Counted from the stretch's first letter, positions 53,774-63,661 are shown. The stretch: 64,000 nt of DNA from Campylobacter concisus (GCF_001891085.1 NZ_JXUP01000005.1:1-64000); one strand, 5' to 3'. The notes: a model not told the origin generated them from the letters alone. Translations and numbers: made by a program.

Positions 53774-54583
53774 TTAATCGATACTCTTTAACTTATCTTT
53801 ATTTAGCCCTTCTTCTATGCGTTTTATCTCTTCACTTCCATCTCTTACGACGTTTTTGTCAAATTCTAAGTAATCATTTATCTTTTTTGGATATTCAACG
53901 TGACTTAGGATAAATTTAAAGACATTTAGCCTAGCTTCTTTTTTGTTATCGCTTGAGACGATGACCCATGGTGAAATGCTATTGTGAGAGGCAAGAAGCA
54001 TAGAATATTTAGCGATAGAGTACTGATCCCAAAGTTCTTGTGCTTTTTGATCAACGGGTGAAATTTTAAACTGTTTTAACGGATCATTTTGCCTCTCTTT
54101 GAAGCGTTTTTTTTGCTCATCTTTTGTGATTGATAGATAAATTTTAAAGAAAATTATGCCGGAGTTTATGACCATCTCTTCAAATTTTGGCACTTCACGT
54201 AAAAATTCCTTATGCTCTTCTTGCGTGCAAAAGCCCATTACTGGCTCAACACCAGCTCTATTGTACCAGCTTCTATCAAAGATTACGATCTCTCCGGCAC
54301 TTGGTAGATGAGTCACATATCTTTGAAAATACCACTGCGTTTTTTCGACATCACTTGGCTTAGCAAGCGCTACTATACGGCAACCTCTTGGATTTAGATG
54401 CTCAGTTAGGCGTTTTATCGTTCCTCCTTTGCCGGCTGCGTCGCGCCCTTCCATTAACATAAGTACTCTAAGGCCTTTTTCTTTTACGTAATTTTGAAAT
54501 TTTAAAAGTTCAATTTGAAGCAGTCTAAGCTCTTCCTCATAGCCAAGTTTCTCACTTTTTTGGTGTTTTTTGTCTTTTGACAT
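53774..54583 (-). CDS. ppk2: polyphosphate kinase 2
   Basis: A 269-residue class I PPK2, which uses polyphosphate to phosphorylate nucleoside diphosphates. Walker A GRDAAGKGG (46-54), IVIFDRSWYNRAGVEPVMGF (Walker B region) and the lid KQFKISPVDQ are all present. One PPK2 domain is seen, so it is not the fused class II form. It is divergent from dsbD. Confidence 0.94.
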   Translation of the reverse strand: MSKDKKHQKSEKLGYEEELRLLQIELLKFQNYVKEKGLRVLMLMEGRDAAGKGGTIKRLTEHLNPRGCRIVALAKPSDVEKTQWYFQRYVTHLPSAGEIVIFDRSWYNRAGVEPVMGFCTQEEHKEFLREVPKFEEMVINSGIIFFKIYLSITKDEQKKRFKERQNDPLKQFKISPVDQKAQELWDQYSIAKYSMLLASHNSISPWVIVSSDNKKEARLNVFKFILSHVEYPKKINDYLEFDKNVVRDGSEEIKRIEEGLNKDKLKSID

Positions 54584-54688
54584 CTTTGCTCCTTTAAAAT
54601 TTCACATATTTTCACGATTTTACAATAAAATAGAATAAATTTAAGAATTTAGACTAAAATCATCTTTTTTAATTTAGCAAGGATTAGT

Positions 54689-56419
54689 ATGTTTTTAAAA
54701 TTTCTTTTTTCGCTCATTTTGTTTGCAGGCTCGCTTTTTGCCGAGGTTTTAGATGTTAGCAAAGCCTTTGTTTTAACTCCAAGCGTTGATAGTCAAAATG
54801 TTGAAGTGAAGTTTAACTTTGGTGAAAATATCTATCTTTATAAAGAGAGTTTTGAGATTAAGCTAGCTGGCAAAAAGATAAATGAGCTATTAAATTTGCC
54901 AAGTAGTGAAAATACGGGAGAATATGAAATTTATCCAAAAGATTTTTCGATTTTTATCCCATTAAATTTGGTAAAAGAAAATCTTTTAAATGGCAAAGCA
55001 ATACTTGACATTAACTATCAAGGCTGTGCTAAAAACGGCATTTGTTACCGTCCACAAAGTAAAATTTATGAGATAACTGACCAAGCTGGAAAATTTAGCA
55101 TCGCTACTTTTAAAAAAGAGCAAAAAAGCGATACCGACAGCTTTGCTGAAGAATTCTCTAGCGAGCAAGATATCGCAAATGGGCTTGGAGATAAAAATTT
55201 CTTTATCTCGCTTCTTACTTTTTTTGGTTATGGTCTCTTGCTTTCACTAACTCCTTGCGTCTTTCCGATGATACCGATACTTTCAAGTATAATCGTCTCA
55301 AAAGGTGCTAATTTAAATGCAAAAAAAGGCTTTTTACTATCATTTATCTATGTTGTCGCGATGAGCCTAGCTTACGCATTAGCTGGAGTAGCGGCTAGTC
55401 TGCTTGGCTTTGGTATCGCAGGAGCTTTGCAAAACATCTATGTGCTCGGCACTTTTGCGGCCATTTTTGTCATTTTAAGCTTTAGTATGTTTGGATTTTA
55501 TGATATAAAATTGCCAGCGAAATTTGAAAATTTGATAAGTAAAAAATCGCAAAATAGTTCAGGCTATGTTGGAATTTTTATTATGGGTTTTGCCTCAGCT
55601 CTCATCGTATCGCCTTGTGTAGCAGCACCATTAGCTGGCGCACTTCTTTATATCGCTCAAAGTGGAAATATCTTTTATGGTGGCATTATGCTTTTTGTCA
55701 TGGGGCTTGGCATGGGAGTGCCACTGCTTATTATTGGGCTAAGCTCTGGAAAGCTCTTGCCAAAACCTGGTAGTTGGATGGATGAGGTGAAAAAAATCTT
55801 TGGTTTTTTGATGCTCATCATGGCAGTTTGGATCCTTGCACGTGTGCTTGGAGAATTTTTTGAGCTATTAGGATATGGCATTATAGGCGTTTTTATGGCG
55901 GTTTATTTTGGGGCATTTGAAGTAGCAGAGCAAAGCTGGGCTAAGTTTAAAAAAGCGTTTTTTATCTTGGTTTTTATATATTCAGTTATGCTAATAGTCG
56001 GTTCATTTTTAGGCTCAAAGGAGGCTTTTTCTCCGCTTTCTGGACTAAATTTGGCAAAAAGTGATAGTGCATTAAAATTTAATTCTGTTAAAAATTTATA
56101 TGAACTAAATGAGGTAATAAAAAACTCAACCAAACCCGTTCTAGTAGATTTTTATGCTGATTGGTGTGCAAGCTGCAAAGAGATAGAAAAGATCACTTTT
56201 AAAGATAGTGACGTTATAGATGCTTTGGCAAATTTTGCACTTATTCGTATCGATGTAACAAATGGCGGATCACAAAATGATGAGATGCTAAGAAATTTTG
56301 GGCTTATTGATCCGCCTGCACTCTTGCTATTTAGTGGTGGCGATGAGCTAAAATTTCTTAGAACTATCGGCTTTATAGATGCTAAAAATTTTCTAGCAAA
56401 GCTTGAGAAGATTAAATAA
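54689..56419 (+). CDS. dsbD: thiol:disulfide interchange protein DsbD
   Basis: A 576-residue DsbD carrying reducing power across the inner membrane. It has a signal peptide (1-18), an N-terminal alpha domain with NYQGCAKNGICYRP (two active cysteines), then eight membrane helices with SLTPCVFPM and VSPCVAAP. A C-terminal thioredoxin-like gamma domain has WCASC near residue 490. All three redox pairs are present. Its 3' end overlaps the convergent nth gene by 8 bp. Confidence 0.95.
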   Translation: MFLKFLFSLILFAGSLFAEVLDVSKAFVLTPSVDSQNVEVKFNFGENIYLYKESFEIKLAGKKINELLNLPSSENTGEYEIYPKDFSIFIPLNLVKENLLNGKAILDINYQGCAKNGICYRPQSKIYEITDQAGKFSIATFKKEQKSDTDSFAEEFSSEQDIANGLGDKNFFISLLTFFGYGLLLSLTPCVFPMIPILSSIIVSKGANLNAKKGFLLSFIYVVAMSLAYALAGVAASLLGFGIAGALQNIYVLGTFAAIFVILSFSMFGFYDIKLPAKFENLISKKSQNSSGYVGIFIMGFASALIVSPCVAAPLAGALLYIAQSGNIFYGGIMLFVMGLGMGVPLLIIGLSSGKLLPKPGSWMDEVKKIFGFLMLIMAVWILARVLGEFFELLGYGIIGVFMAVYFGAFEVAEQSWAKFKKAFFILVFIYSVMLIVGSFLGSKEAFSPLSGLNLAKSDSALKFNSVKNLYELNEVIKNSTKPVLVDFYADWCASCKEIEKITFKDSDVIDALANFALIRIDVTNGGSQNDEMLRNFGLIDPPALLLFSGGDELKFLRTIGFIDAKNFLAKLEKIK

Positions 56420-57044
56420 CCTTGTCCTTGCTATTACAAAGATCATTTAAAATACACTCATGGCAAAGCGGTTTTTTGGCTTTACAGGTGTAACGTCCAA
56501 AGAACACCATGGCTTGATGAAGCTTGCCAAGATCTGTTTTAAAGGCGTGGCTAAGATCAGCTTCAGTGGCTTCTGGCGTCTTTGCATGGCTAAGATCAAG
56601 TCTGTGCGCCACTCTAAAAACGTGCGTATCAACAGCCATAACATTTGCATTTGTAGCTTCTAAAAGCACGACATGAGCGGTCTTTTGCCCAACTCCAGCA
56701 AGCGCTTTTAGCTTCTCTTCATCAAGTGGAATTTCTCCATTATAAAGCTCAACCACGCTGTTTGCCATTTTGATTAAATTTACCGCTTTGTTATTAAAAA
56801 AGCTGCACGAGTTTATCATTAGTTTTAGACTCGCTAAATTTGCACTAGCTAGTTCATAGACATCTTTATAAGCCTCAAATAGGGCAGGGGTGATCAAATT
56901 TACCCTTTTATCGGTGCACTGAGCTGAGAGCATGACACAGACAAGTAGCTCATATAAATTTCTAAATTTAAGCTCGCTTTTAGCGTCTTTAAACTCTTCT
57001 AGAAGTCTTCTTTTTATCTCTAAAATATCTTTTTTTGTTCTCAT
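56412..57044 (-). CDS. nth: endonuclease III
   Basis: A 210-residue DNA glycosylase/AP lyase for oxidised pyrimidines. The helix-hairpin-helix LAGVGQKTAHVVL carries the catalytic Lys. The catalytic Asp is in VDTHVFRVAHRL. The 4Fe-4S ligands are C-x6-C-x2-C-x5-C (CKAKKPLCHECILNDLC). Length is normal. It is convergent with dsbD and divergent from peb4. Confidence 0.96.
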   Translation of the reverse strand: MRTKKDILEIKRRLLEEFKDAKSELKFRNLYELLVCVMLSAQCTDKRVNLITPALFEAYKDVYELASANLASLKLMINSCSFFNNKAVNLIKMANSVVELYNGEIPLDEEKLKALAGVGQKTAHVVLLEATNANVMAVDTHVFRVAHRLDLSHAKTPEATEADLSHAFKTDLGKLHQAMVFFGRYTCKAKKPLCHECILNDLCNSKDKVI

Positions 57045-57099
57045 TTTCGTATTTTATCTTATTTTCTTAAGTTAAATGAAAAGTTATCGCTTTATTTGA

Positions 57100-57105
57100 T
57101 ATAAT
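57100..57105 (+). promoter_or_regulatory. peb4 -10 box (TATAAT)
   Basis: Perfect TATAAT in the context TTTGATATAATC, 35 bp before the peb4 ATG. The ribosome site is AAAGGA. Confidence 0.65.
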
Positions 57106-57139
57106 CTTGCCCATAAAATCAATTTTTTAAAGGATTTAT

Positions 57140-57958
57140 ATGAAAAAATTTTTGTTTCCAGCAGTTTTAAGTTTAGCTGCAGCTGTCACTCTAAATGCAG
57201 CAGTAGTTGCAACAGTTGATGGCGATGCTATAAACGATAGCGATATCTCAGCACTTTTATCAGCGGCTATGCCAGGTTTTGACGCTAGCAAGCTTCAACC
57301 AAATGAGAAAAAACGTATAATCGACGATCTAATCAACAGAAAACTTCTTTTAAAAGACGCAAAAGCGACAGGCATTGAAAAAGATGTTGATTACATCAAG
57401 GCTGTAAAAGCTGCACAAGAAGGCATCGCAGTTGAGCTTTATATGAGAAAATTATTTGACGGTATAAAGGTAAGCGATAGCGATTTAAGAGATTTTTACA
57501 ACAAAAACAAAGCTAGTATGAATCAACCAGCTCAAGCAAGAGCAAGACACATCTTGGTTGAAGATGAAAAAACAGCAAACGACATCATCGCTCAACTTAA
57601 AAATTTAAAAGGCGAGGCTCTAACTAAGAAATTTGCAGAGCTAGCAAGCCAAAAATCAATCGACAAAGGCTCAGCAGCACACGGCGGCGAGCTTGGCTGG
57701 TTTGGTCAAAGCCAAATGGTAAAACCTTTTGCAGACGCAGCATTTTCAATGGCTAATGGCACAGTTTCAACAAAACCAGTTAAAACTCAGTTTGGCTATC
57801 ATGTTATCTTAAAAGAAGATGGCAAGGCAGCTGGCACTGTAAGCTTTGAACAAGCAAAACCAGAGATCGAGCAAGCTGTAAAAATGGAGAAATTCCAAGC
57901 TGCTGTTAGACAAAAAAGTGAAGCTCTACGCCAAAAAGCAAAGATAGAATACAAATAA
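57140..57958 (+). CDS. peb4: periplasmic peptidyl-prolyl isomerase/chaperone PEB4
   Basis: A 272-residue SurA-like chaperone. The signal peptide ends near residue 20 (LNAA). An N-terminal chaperone domain ([25 protein letters not shown]) precedes a parvulin PPIase domain at about 133-226 ([43 protein letters not shown]). C-terminal helices complete the chaperone fold. PEB4 helps outer membrane proteins fold and affects adhesion in C. jejuni. Next to fba, as in that species. Confidence 0.93.
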   Translation: MKKFLFPAVLSLAAAVTLNAAVVATVDGDAINDSDISALLSAAMPGFDASKLQPNEKKRIIDDLINRKLLLKDAKATGIEKDVDYIKAVKAAQEGIAVELYMRKLFDGIKVSDSDLRDFYNKNKASMNQPAQARARHILVEDEKTANDIIAQLKNLKGEALTKKFAELASQKSIDKGSAAHGGELGWFGQSQMVKPFADAAFSMANGTVSTKPVKTQFGYHVILKEDGKAAGTVSFEQAKPEIEQAVKMEKFQAAVRQKSEALRQKAKIEYK

Positions 57959-57973
57959 AATTTGGAGGATAAA

Positions 57974-59038
57974 ATGGGCGTTTTAGATATCGTAAAACCT
58001 GGTGTTTTAAGCGGAGATGATGTAACAAAACTTTATGCTTATGCCAAAGAGCAAGGTTTTGCAATACCTGCTGTAAATGTCGTAGGCAGCGACTCAGTAA
58101 ATGCTGTTTTAGAAGCGGCAAAGGTTGCTAACTCGCCTGTTATCGTTCAGTTTAGTAATGGCGGTGCAGGTTTTTACGCTGGTCAAGCCTGCGAAAATGC
58201 AGCCGTTCTTGGTGCAATCACTGGAGCAAAACATGTTCATCTGCTTGCTAAGGCTTATGGCGTGCCAGTCATTTTACACACTGACCACGCTGCTAGAAAA
58301 CTTTTGCCTTGGATAGATGAGCTAGTAAAAGCAAGTCATGAGTATAAAAAAACTCACGGCGTGCCACTTTTTAGCTCTCACATGCTTGATCTTAGTGAAG
58401 AGAATATCAACGAAAATTTAAGCACATGCGAGAAGTATCTAAAAGAGCTTAGTGAGCTTGGCATCAGCCTAGAGATCGAGCTTGGCGTCACTGGTGGCGA
58501 AGAAGATGGCGTAGATAACACAAGCGTTGATAACGCACTTCTTTACACTCAGCCAGAGGATGTCGCGCTTGCTTATGAAAGACTAAGCAAGATAAGCGAT
58601 AAATTTAGCATCGCAGCTAGTTTTGGCAACGTTCATGGTGTCTATAAACCGGGCAATGTCGTGCTAAGACCAGAAATTCTTAAAAACTCACAAGCCTATG
58701 TCGCTAAGAAATTTAACACAAAAAGCGACAAGCCAGTAAATTTTGTATTTCACGGCGGTAGTGGCAGTGAGCTAAAAGATATCAAAAATGCTGTAAGTTA
58801 TGGCGTTATCAAGATGAACATTGACACTGATACTCAGTGGGCTTTCTGGGACGGCGTGCGTGAGTATGAGGTTAAAAATAGAGCATACTTGCAAGGTCAG
58901 ATCGGCAACCCAGAGGGCGATGATAAGCCAAATAAAAAATACTACGACCCAAGGAAATGGCTAAGAAGTGGCGAGGAGAGCATGGTTAAGCGTCTTCAGA
59001 CTGCTTTTAGCGACTTAAACTGCCTAAATAGGAACTAA
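57974..59038 (+). CDS. fba: class II fructose-bisphosphate aldolase
   Basis: A 354-residue zinc-dependent aldolase; in campylobacters, which lack phosphofructokinase, it works mainly in gluconeogenesis. Motifs include VILHTDHAARK (zinc ligand), LEIELGVTGGEEDG, GNVHGVYKPGNV and VFHGGSGS. I choose the ATG at 57974 with GGAGG seven bases before it; a TTG four codons upstream lies inside that site. It is 15 bp after peb4. Confidence 0.96.
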   Translation: MGVLDIVKPGVLSGDDVTKLYAYAKEQGFAIPAVNVVGSDSVNAVLEAAKVANSPVIVQFSNGGAGFYAGQACENAAVLGAITGAKHVHLLAKAYGVPVILHTDHAARKLLPWIDELVKASHEYKKTHGVPLFSSHMLDLSEENINENLSTCEKYLKELSELGISLEIELGVTGGEEDGVDNTSVDNALLYTQPEDVALAYERLSKISDKFSIAASFGNVHGVYKPGNVVLRPEILKNSQAYVAKKFNTKSDKPVNFVFHGGSGSELKDIKNAVSYGVIKMNIDTDTQWAFWDGVREYEVKNRAYLQGQIGNPEGDDKPNKKYYDPRKWLRSGEESMVKRLQTAFSDLNCLNRN

Positions 59039-59042
59039 TCCT

Positions 59043-60356
59043 ATGCAAAATCAAAATGATTTTAGTGAGCTAAGCGTGCCAAAAGAGCGCCAAGCTCACT
59101 CTTTCTTTGTCTTTTTTAAAGTTATCTTTATCCCTTTAGCTATCTACATCTTGGCGATACTCGCGTATCTTGGCGTTATAAATTTTCAGATGAAGCTTCA
59201 CACCATCGTTATGATGGGCGTTATACTCTTTGTCGCTTTTATATTTTCACGCCATAGCGCTTTGGTAGTTTACTCAAATTTTTTAGCAAATGCCAAAGAC
59301 TACAAGATAAGGCTAAAAGAATTTATCATCGCTCATCTCTTTGAAATCTCAGGCGTCAAAAAGGCAAACGCTAAATTTGAAGATTTTTTCGAGAGCTATA
59401 CAAGAAATTTTAGAAATGACAACCTAGCAAACATCGGCCAAGCAGTCTTTCCTATGCTTGGAATTTTGGGTACATTTATCAGTATCGCTATCTCTATGCC
59501 AAGCTTTAGCTCAAGCACTGCAAACGGACTTGAAAAAGAGATCGCTATACTGCTAAACGGCGTGGCTACGGCGTTTTATGTATCGATATATGGCATATTT
59601 TTAGCGCTTTGGTGGATGTTTTTTGAAAAGATCGGCATTAGTAAATTTGAGAGATTTTATAGCGAGCAAAAAGAGCTAAGCCGTGAGTTTTTCTGGCAGG
59701 AAAATGAGCTAAATGCAAATTTCATGAAAGCAAGTGTAGGCTACTTTAAAGATAGTCACGACGCCTTTAAAATGGTGCTTGATGATAAATTTATAAAAGA
59801 GCTAAGTGAACAGACAAATGAGAAATTTAACAGCCTAAAAGAGCTTTGCGAGGTTGAGAAAAATATCATCAATCAAAGCAAGGCAGAGCTTAGTGCAAGT
59901 TTAAAAATGCTAAATGAATCTGGACTAAAACAAGATGAATTTGTAAAAATCCACTCTGATATGTTAAAGGCGGTTGGTGCGTTTTCTAACGCCTTTAAAG
60001 ATATGGAGGTTAAAATTTTAACCGAGCATGCAAAGCTTGGCGAAATTTTTAGTAGAAATTTAAACGCCACAAAAGAGAGCCAGCTTAAATTTGAGCAGAC
60101 TATCAAGAGTTTTGATGCCATTTTAAAAGAATTTTCTCTCTCTTTGATGAAAGAGCAAAACGAGGCATTAAAGGCTTTTAGAACCTCGCTCGTGGAGAGT
60201 GCTACGATATTTAAGGCAGCGTATGAGCAAGAGGGCAGGAGCTTGGAGCGCGAAAAAGAGCGCGAGAGCCTCATTGCTGAGCTTAAGAAGAACATAGACG
60301 AGATCGATAAAGAAGCAAATTCTGTAATAGAAAAAATCGAAAATCTAGTGCAATGA
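59043..60356 (+). CDS. MotA/TolQ/ExbB-like membrane protein with coiled-coil tail
   Basis: A 437-residue protein with four predicted helices (24-45, 52-69, 134-152, 172-198). The GQAVFPMLGILGTFISIAI segment and following LLNGVATAFYVSIYGIFLALWW match the MotA/ExbB proton-channel core. Residues 205-437 form a long charged coiled coil in the cytoplasm. This layout resembles ZorA. C. jejuni has a related protein at the same locus (recalled as Cj0598). It overlaps the MotB-like gene by 4 bp. Function unknown. Confidence 0.82.
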   Translation: MQNQNDFSELSVPKERQAHSFFVFFKVIFIPLAIYILAILAYLGVINFQMKLHTIVMMGVILFVAFIFSRHSALVVYSNFLANAKDYKIRLKEFIIAHLFEISGVKKANAKFEDFFESYTRNFRNDNLANIGQAVFPMLGILGTFISIAISMPSFSSSTANGLEKEIAILLNGVATAFYVSIYGIFLALWWMFFEKIGISKFERFYSEQKELSREFFWQENELNANFMKASVGYFKDSHDAFKMVLDDKFIKELSEQTNEKFNSLKELCEVEKNIINQSKAELSASLKMLNESGLKQDEFVKIHSDMLKAVGAFSNAFKDMEVKILTEHAKLGEIFSRNLNATKESQLKFEQTIKSFDAILKEFSLSLMKEQNEALKAFRTSLVESATIFKAAYEQEGRSLEREKERESLIAELKKNIDEIDKEANSVIEKIENLVQ

Positions 60357-61444
60357 AAATAAACAAAAATAACGAAGATCAATCGAGCTTTTGGGTTTCG
60401 TACGCGGACTTGATGGCGGGTCTGCTCTTTGTTTTTATGCTGCTAATCGGCGCTGTCGTCGTAAAATACGTCCTAACTCAAAACACCCTTGAAAATAAAG
60501 AGCAAGCTATCATCACAGCTTTAGCAAATTTAAAAGACGCCCAGGGCAGAAATTTCACCCTTGAAGAGCTAAATGACGCCCTAAAAAGCGAGCTTTCAAA
60601 GATAAGCGACGAAAACATAAATTTAAAAAAATCAAATGAAATCTTTGTCATCCAAATAGACGCCCTAAAAGAAAAACTAGCCCAGCTCATAGATGAAAAC
60701 AAAGATGCAAATGCGAGCATAAAAGAGCTAAATGCCAGCATTTTTGATCTAAACCAAAAAATGATCGTGCTAAATGATGAAATTTCATCAAAAGATAGAG
60801 CGCTAAGCGACGCAAATGCAAGTAGCGAGAAAAATTTAGCCAAGATCGCCTTTTTGCTCGAGCAAGTAAGCAAAAAAGAGGCTAGATACGACGAGCTTTT
60901 AAGGGATCTAAACGTCACTCGTGACAGGGTCAAAAACCTAACTGGCATAAGGGTAAAAGTGATCAGCGCCCTAAAAGATAGGCTGGGATCAAGCATCGAG
61001 ATCGATCCAAACTCAGGCGCGCTAAAGCTTAGCTCCTCAGTGCTTTTTGACAAGGGCAGTGCAGTTTTAAAAGAAGAGGTCAAAGAGGAGTTAAAGGCGA
61101 CGCTTAGTAAGTATTTTGACGTGCTTTTAAATGATAAAGAGATCGCCTCAAACATCGACCAGATCGTCATAGAGGGCTTTACAGATAGCGATGGAAGCTA
61201 CATTTATAACCTGGAGCTTTCGCAAAAAAGAGCCTACGCTGTGATGGAGTTTATAAACTCATTTAGCGATGATGCACGCCTTAGAAAGCTACTCGTAGCA
61301 AGTGGCCGAAGCTACAATGAGCTAGTTTTTAAAGACGGAGCCGAGGACAAGGACGCTTCAAGGCGCATAGAGATCAAATTTTCACTCTCAAACAAAGAGG
61401 CTATCAACGAGATAGAGAAATTTTTGGAGTTTAAGGGTGATTGA
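60353..61444 (+). CDS. MotB/OmpA-like protein, stator partner
   Basis: A 363-residue protein. One N-terminal helix (about 17-38) opens SYADLMAGLLFVFMLL, with Asp19 at the position of the MotB proton-binding Asp. A long coiled coil spans about 45-200. A C-terminal OmpA-like peptidoglycan-binding domain (about 230-355) has IVIEGFTDSDGSYIYNLELS and ASGRSYNELV. Together with the preceding gene it should form an ion-driven, wall-anchored complex. It overlaps the next gene by 8 bp. Confidence 0.85.
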   Translation: MKINKNNEDQSSFWVSYADLMAGLLFVFMLLIGAVVVKYVLTQNTLENKEQAIITALANLKDAQGRNFTLEELNDALKSELSKISDENINLKKSNEIFVIQIDALKEKLAQLIDENKDANASIKELNASIFDLNQKMIVLNDEISSKDRALSDANASSEKNLAKIAFLLEQVSKKEARYDELLRDLNVTRDRVKNLTGIRVKVISALKDRLGSSIEIDPNSGALKLSSSVLFDKGSAVLKEEVKEELKATLSKYFDVLLNDKEIASNIDQIVIEGFTDSDGSYIYNLELSQKRAYAVMEFINSFSDDARLRKLLVASGRSYNELVFKDGAEDKDASRRIEIKFSLSNKEAINEIEKFLEFKGD

Positions 61445-62288
61445 TAAAATTCGCTTAAGAGAGCGAGAATTTTGGCTTTTAAGAGATGATCTGCTAGGCG
61501 AGTTTAACGGCAACAAAGCAAGAAAGCTAGAGTATTTTCTAAAGGCCGATCTTAGCGGCATTAAAGCCATCGTATCTCATGGCTCAAGCCAGTCAAACGC
61601 GATGTATAGCTTAAGTCTTTTTGCCAAGCTAAAAGGGCTTAAATTCTACTACGTCGTCTCTCATCTAAGCTCAAATTTAGAGCAAGATCCGGTTGGAAAT
61701 TTCAAATTTGCACTTGAAAATGGCATGGAAATTTTTGTAAAAGAGGAGCGTGAGAAATTTGCTAGAGAGCTAGCAAAGAGCCAAAACGCGCTCTTTATAA
61801 ACGAGGGCATAGCACAAAGCGAGGCCGAGCTTGGCTTCATCACGCAAGCAAATGAGATAAATGAGTGGAGCAAAAAAAGTGGCATAAGGCCTGATATTTT
61901 TTTGCCATCAGGCACAGGCACAAGCGCATGCTACTTGGCAAAACACACCGATCTTAGGGTTTTTACAGCCCCTTGCGTAGGAGACAGCGACTATCTAAAA
62001 AAGCAAATTTATGAGCTAGATAAAAACAGCAAAGTGCAAATTTTAAATCCCCCAAAGAAGTATCATTTTGGAAATTTATATAAAGAGCTTTATGAAATTT
62101 GGCTTGAGGTTTGCAAAAGTGGTGTTGAATTTGAGCTTATTTACGACCCGGTGGGCTTTATGACACTTTTTGCAAATTTAGATAAGCTTGGGAGCGAAAT
62201 TTTATATATCCACCAGGGCGGAATTTTAGGTAACATTACACAAAGACAAAGATATGAGAGAAAATTAAAATTAAAGGAGCATAAATGA
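61437..62288 (+). CDS. PLP-dependent ACC deaminase/D-cysteine desulfhydrase-like enzyme
   Basis: A 283-residue fold-type II PLP enzyme. The lysine motif is NGNKARKLEY, followed by SHGSSQSNAMYSL and SGTGTSACYLAK. It fits the ACC deaminase/D-cysteine desulfhydrase family, but substrate residues cannot be told apart by eye. It is shorter than typical (about 330). It starts with GTG inside the OmpA-like gene and overlaps hisD by 4 bp. Confidence 0.82.
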   Translation: MIDKIRLREREFWLLRDDLLGEFNGNKARKLEYFLKADLSGIKAIVSHGSSQSNAMYSLSLFAKLKGLKFYYVVSHLSSNLEQDPVGNFKFALENGMEIFVKEEREKFARELAKSQNALFINEGIAQSEAELGFITQANEINEWSKKSGIRPDIFLPSGTGTSACYLAKHTDLRVFTAPCVGDSDYLKKQIYELDKNSKVQILNPPKKYHFGNLYKELYEIWLEVCKSGVEFELIYDPVGFMTLFANLDKLGSEILYIHQGGILGNITQRQRYERKLKLKEHK

Positions 62289-63577
62289 AATTTTTTCATA
62301 GTAGTGACGCTGATTTTGAGAGTAAATTTTTACAGCTTGTTAAACGAAGTGATAATGACATGAGTGCTGTAATGCCGGTGGTTACTGGAATAATAGATGA
62401 GATAAGAAAAGATGGCGATAGTGCACTTTTTGCGCAGATAGCTAAATTTGATAAATTTAGCGTTACAAGTAAAAACGACATAATAATCGACGTAAAAGAG
62501 ATGGAGGCTGCCTATAATTCGCTAGATAACGCCCTAAGAGTAGCTTTAAATTTAGCTCACGATAGGATAAAAAGCTATCACGAGCGCACAAAGCCAAGTG
62601 ACTGGACATATAAAGATGAGCATGACATCTTGCTAGGCGCAAAATACACAGCGGTTGACCGCGCTGGTCTTTATATCCCAGGTGGTAAGGCGGCTTATCC
62701 TAGCTCGCTTCTTATGAATGCGATCCCAGCGATCGTAGCTGGCGTAAAAGAGATCGTAGTGTGTACTCCAGCGCCAAATGGCAAGGTAAATACCTTGCTT
62801 CTTGCGGCAATGCACCTTTGTGGCATAAAGACGGCCTTTAAAGTAGGCGGTGCAAGTGCTATCGCAGCGATGGCATACGGAACTGCAACGGTACCAAAAG
62901 TAGATGTCATCACAGGACCTGGCAATATCTACGTAGCGACTGCTAAAAAGCTAGTTTATGGCGACGTAAATATTGATATGATCGCTGGTCCAAGCGAGAT
63001 AGGCGTAATCGCTGATGATAGTGCCGATCCTCGCCACATAGCTATCGATATGCTCTCTCAAGCCGAGCACGACGAGATAGCAAGTGCCTTTTTGATAACG
63101 CCAGTAGAAGCTTTCGCAAGAACGGTGCAAAGACACATCGAAGATGAGCTAAAGACACTAAAACGTGAGCCGATCGCAAGTGCAAGCATAAGAAATAAAG
63201 CTGCAATAATAGTGGCAAAAGATCTAAAAGAGTGTTTTGCTCTCATGAATGAGCTTGCTGTTGAGCACCTAGAGATCGCTACAAACGATGCTTTAAGTTA
63301 TATCGATGATGTGACTCATGCGGGCGCTATATTTTTTGGACACTTTACGCCTGAAGCGATGGGTGATTATATCGCTGGACCAAATCACACATTGCCAACT
63401 GGTGGAAGTGCTAGATTTTACTCGCCGCTTGGAGTTGAAAATTTCATGAAACGAAGTTCGATCATTTCAGTAAGTAGAAAAGGTATCATGCATCTTGGCA
63501 AATCATGCATGCAGCTAGCTGAAGCTGAAGGACTAACTGCTCATAAAAAATCAGTTGCAGTGAGACTAGAAGAGTAA
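62285..63577 (+). CDS. hisD: histidinol dehydrogenase
   Basis: A 430-residue zinc enzyme catalysing the last two steps of histidine synthesis. Motifs are DRAGLYIPGGKAAYPSS, VGGASAIAAMAYGT, GPGNIYVATAKKLVYG, DMIAGPSEIG, QAEHDE and the late GPNHTLPTGG. No other his gene lies here, so it is separated from the main histidine genes. It overlaps the upstream PLP enzyme gene. flaC starts 84 bp downstream. Confidence 0.97.
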   Translation: MKFFHSSDADFESKFLQLVKRSDNDMSAVMPVVTGIIDEIRKDGDSALFAQIAKFDKFSVTSKNDIIIDVKEMEAAYNSLDNALRVALNLAHDRIKSYHERTKPSDWTYKDEHDILLGAKYTAVDRAGLYIPGGKAAYPSSLLMNAIPAIVAGVKEIVVCTPAPNGKVNTLLLAAMHLCGIKTAFKVGGASAIAAMAYGTATVPKVDVITGPGNIYVATAKKLVYGDVNIDMIAGPSEIGVIADDSADPRHIAIDMLSQAEHDEIASAFLITPVEAFARTVQRHIEDELKTLKREPIASASIRNKAAIIVAKDLKECFALMNELAVEHLEIATNDALSYIDDVTHAGAIFFGHFTPEAMGDYIAGPNHTLPTGGSARFYSPLGVENFMKRSSIISVSRKGIMHLGKSCMQLAEAEGLTAHKKSVAVRLEE

Positions 63578-63661
63578 AGAAAAATAGATTTTATAGAGAT
63601 TTTGCAACTTTTTATAGAATTTATAGTAGAATCCATAGCGAATTATTAAAAAGGAGTTGTT

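Noticed and set aside
60478..61170. 230-residue Ser/Phe-rich minus-strand frame opposite the OmpA-like gene
   Set aside because: It is an antisense shadow of a coiled-coil gene; no start signal or motif.
59043..61444. Complete Zorya defence system
   Set aside because: Only ZorA/ZorB-like genes are present; no ZorC/D/E-type gene is adjacent, and a related pair appears to be part of the conserved Campylobacter core.
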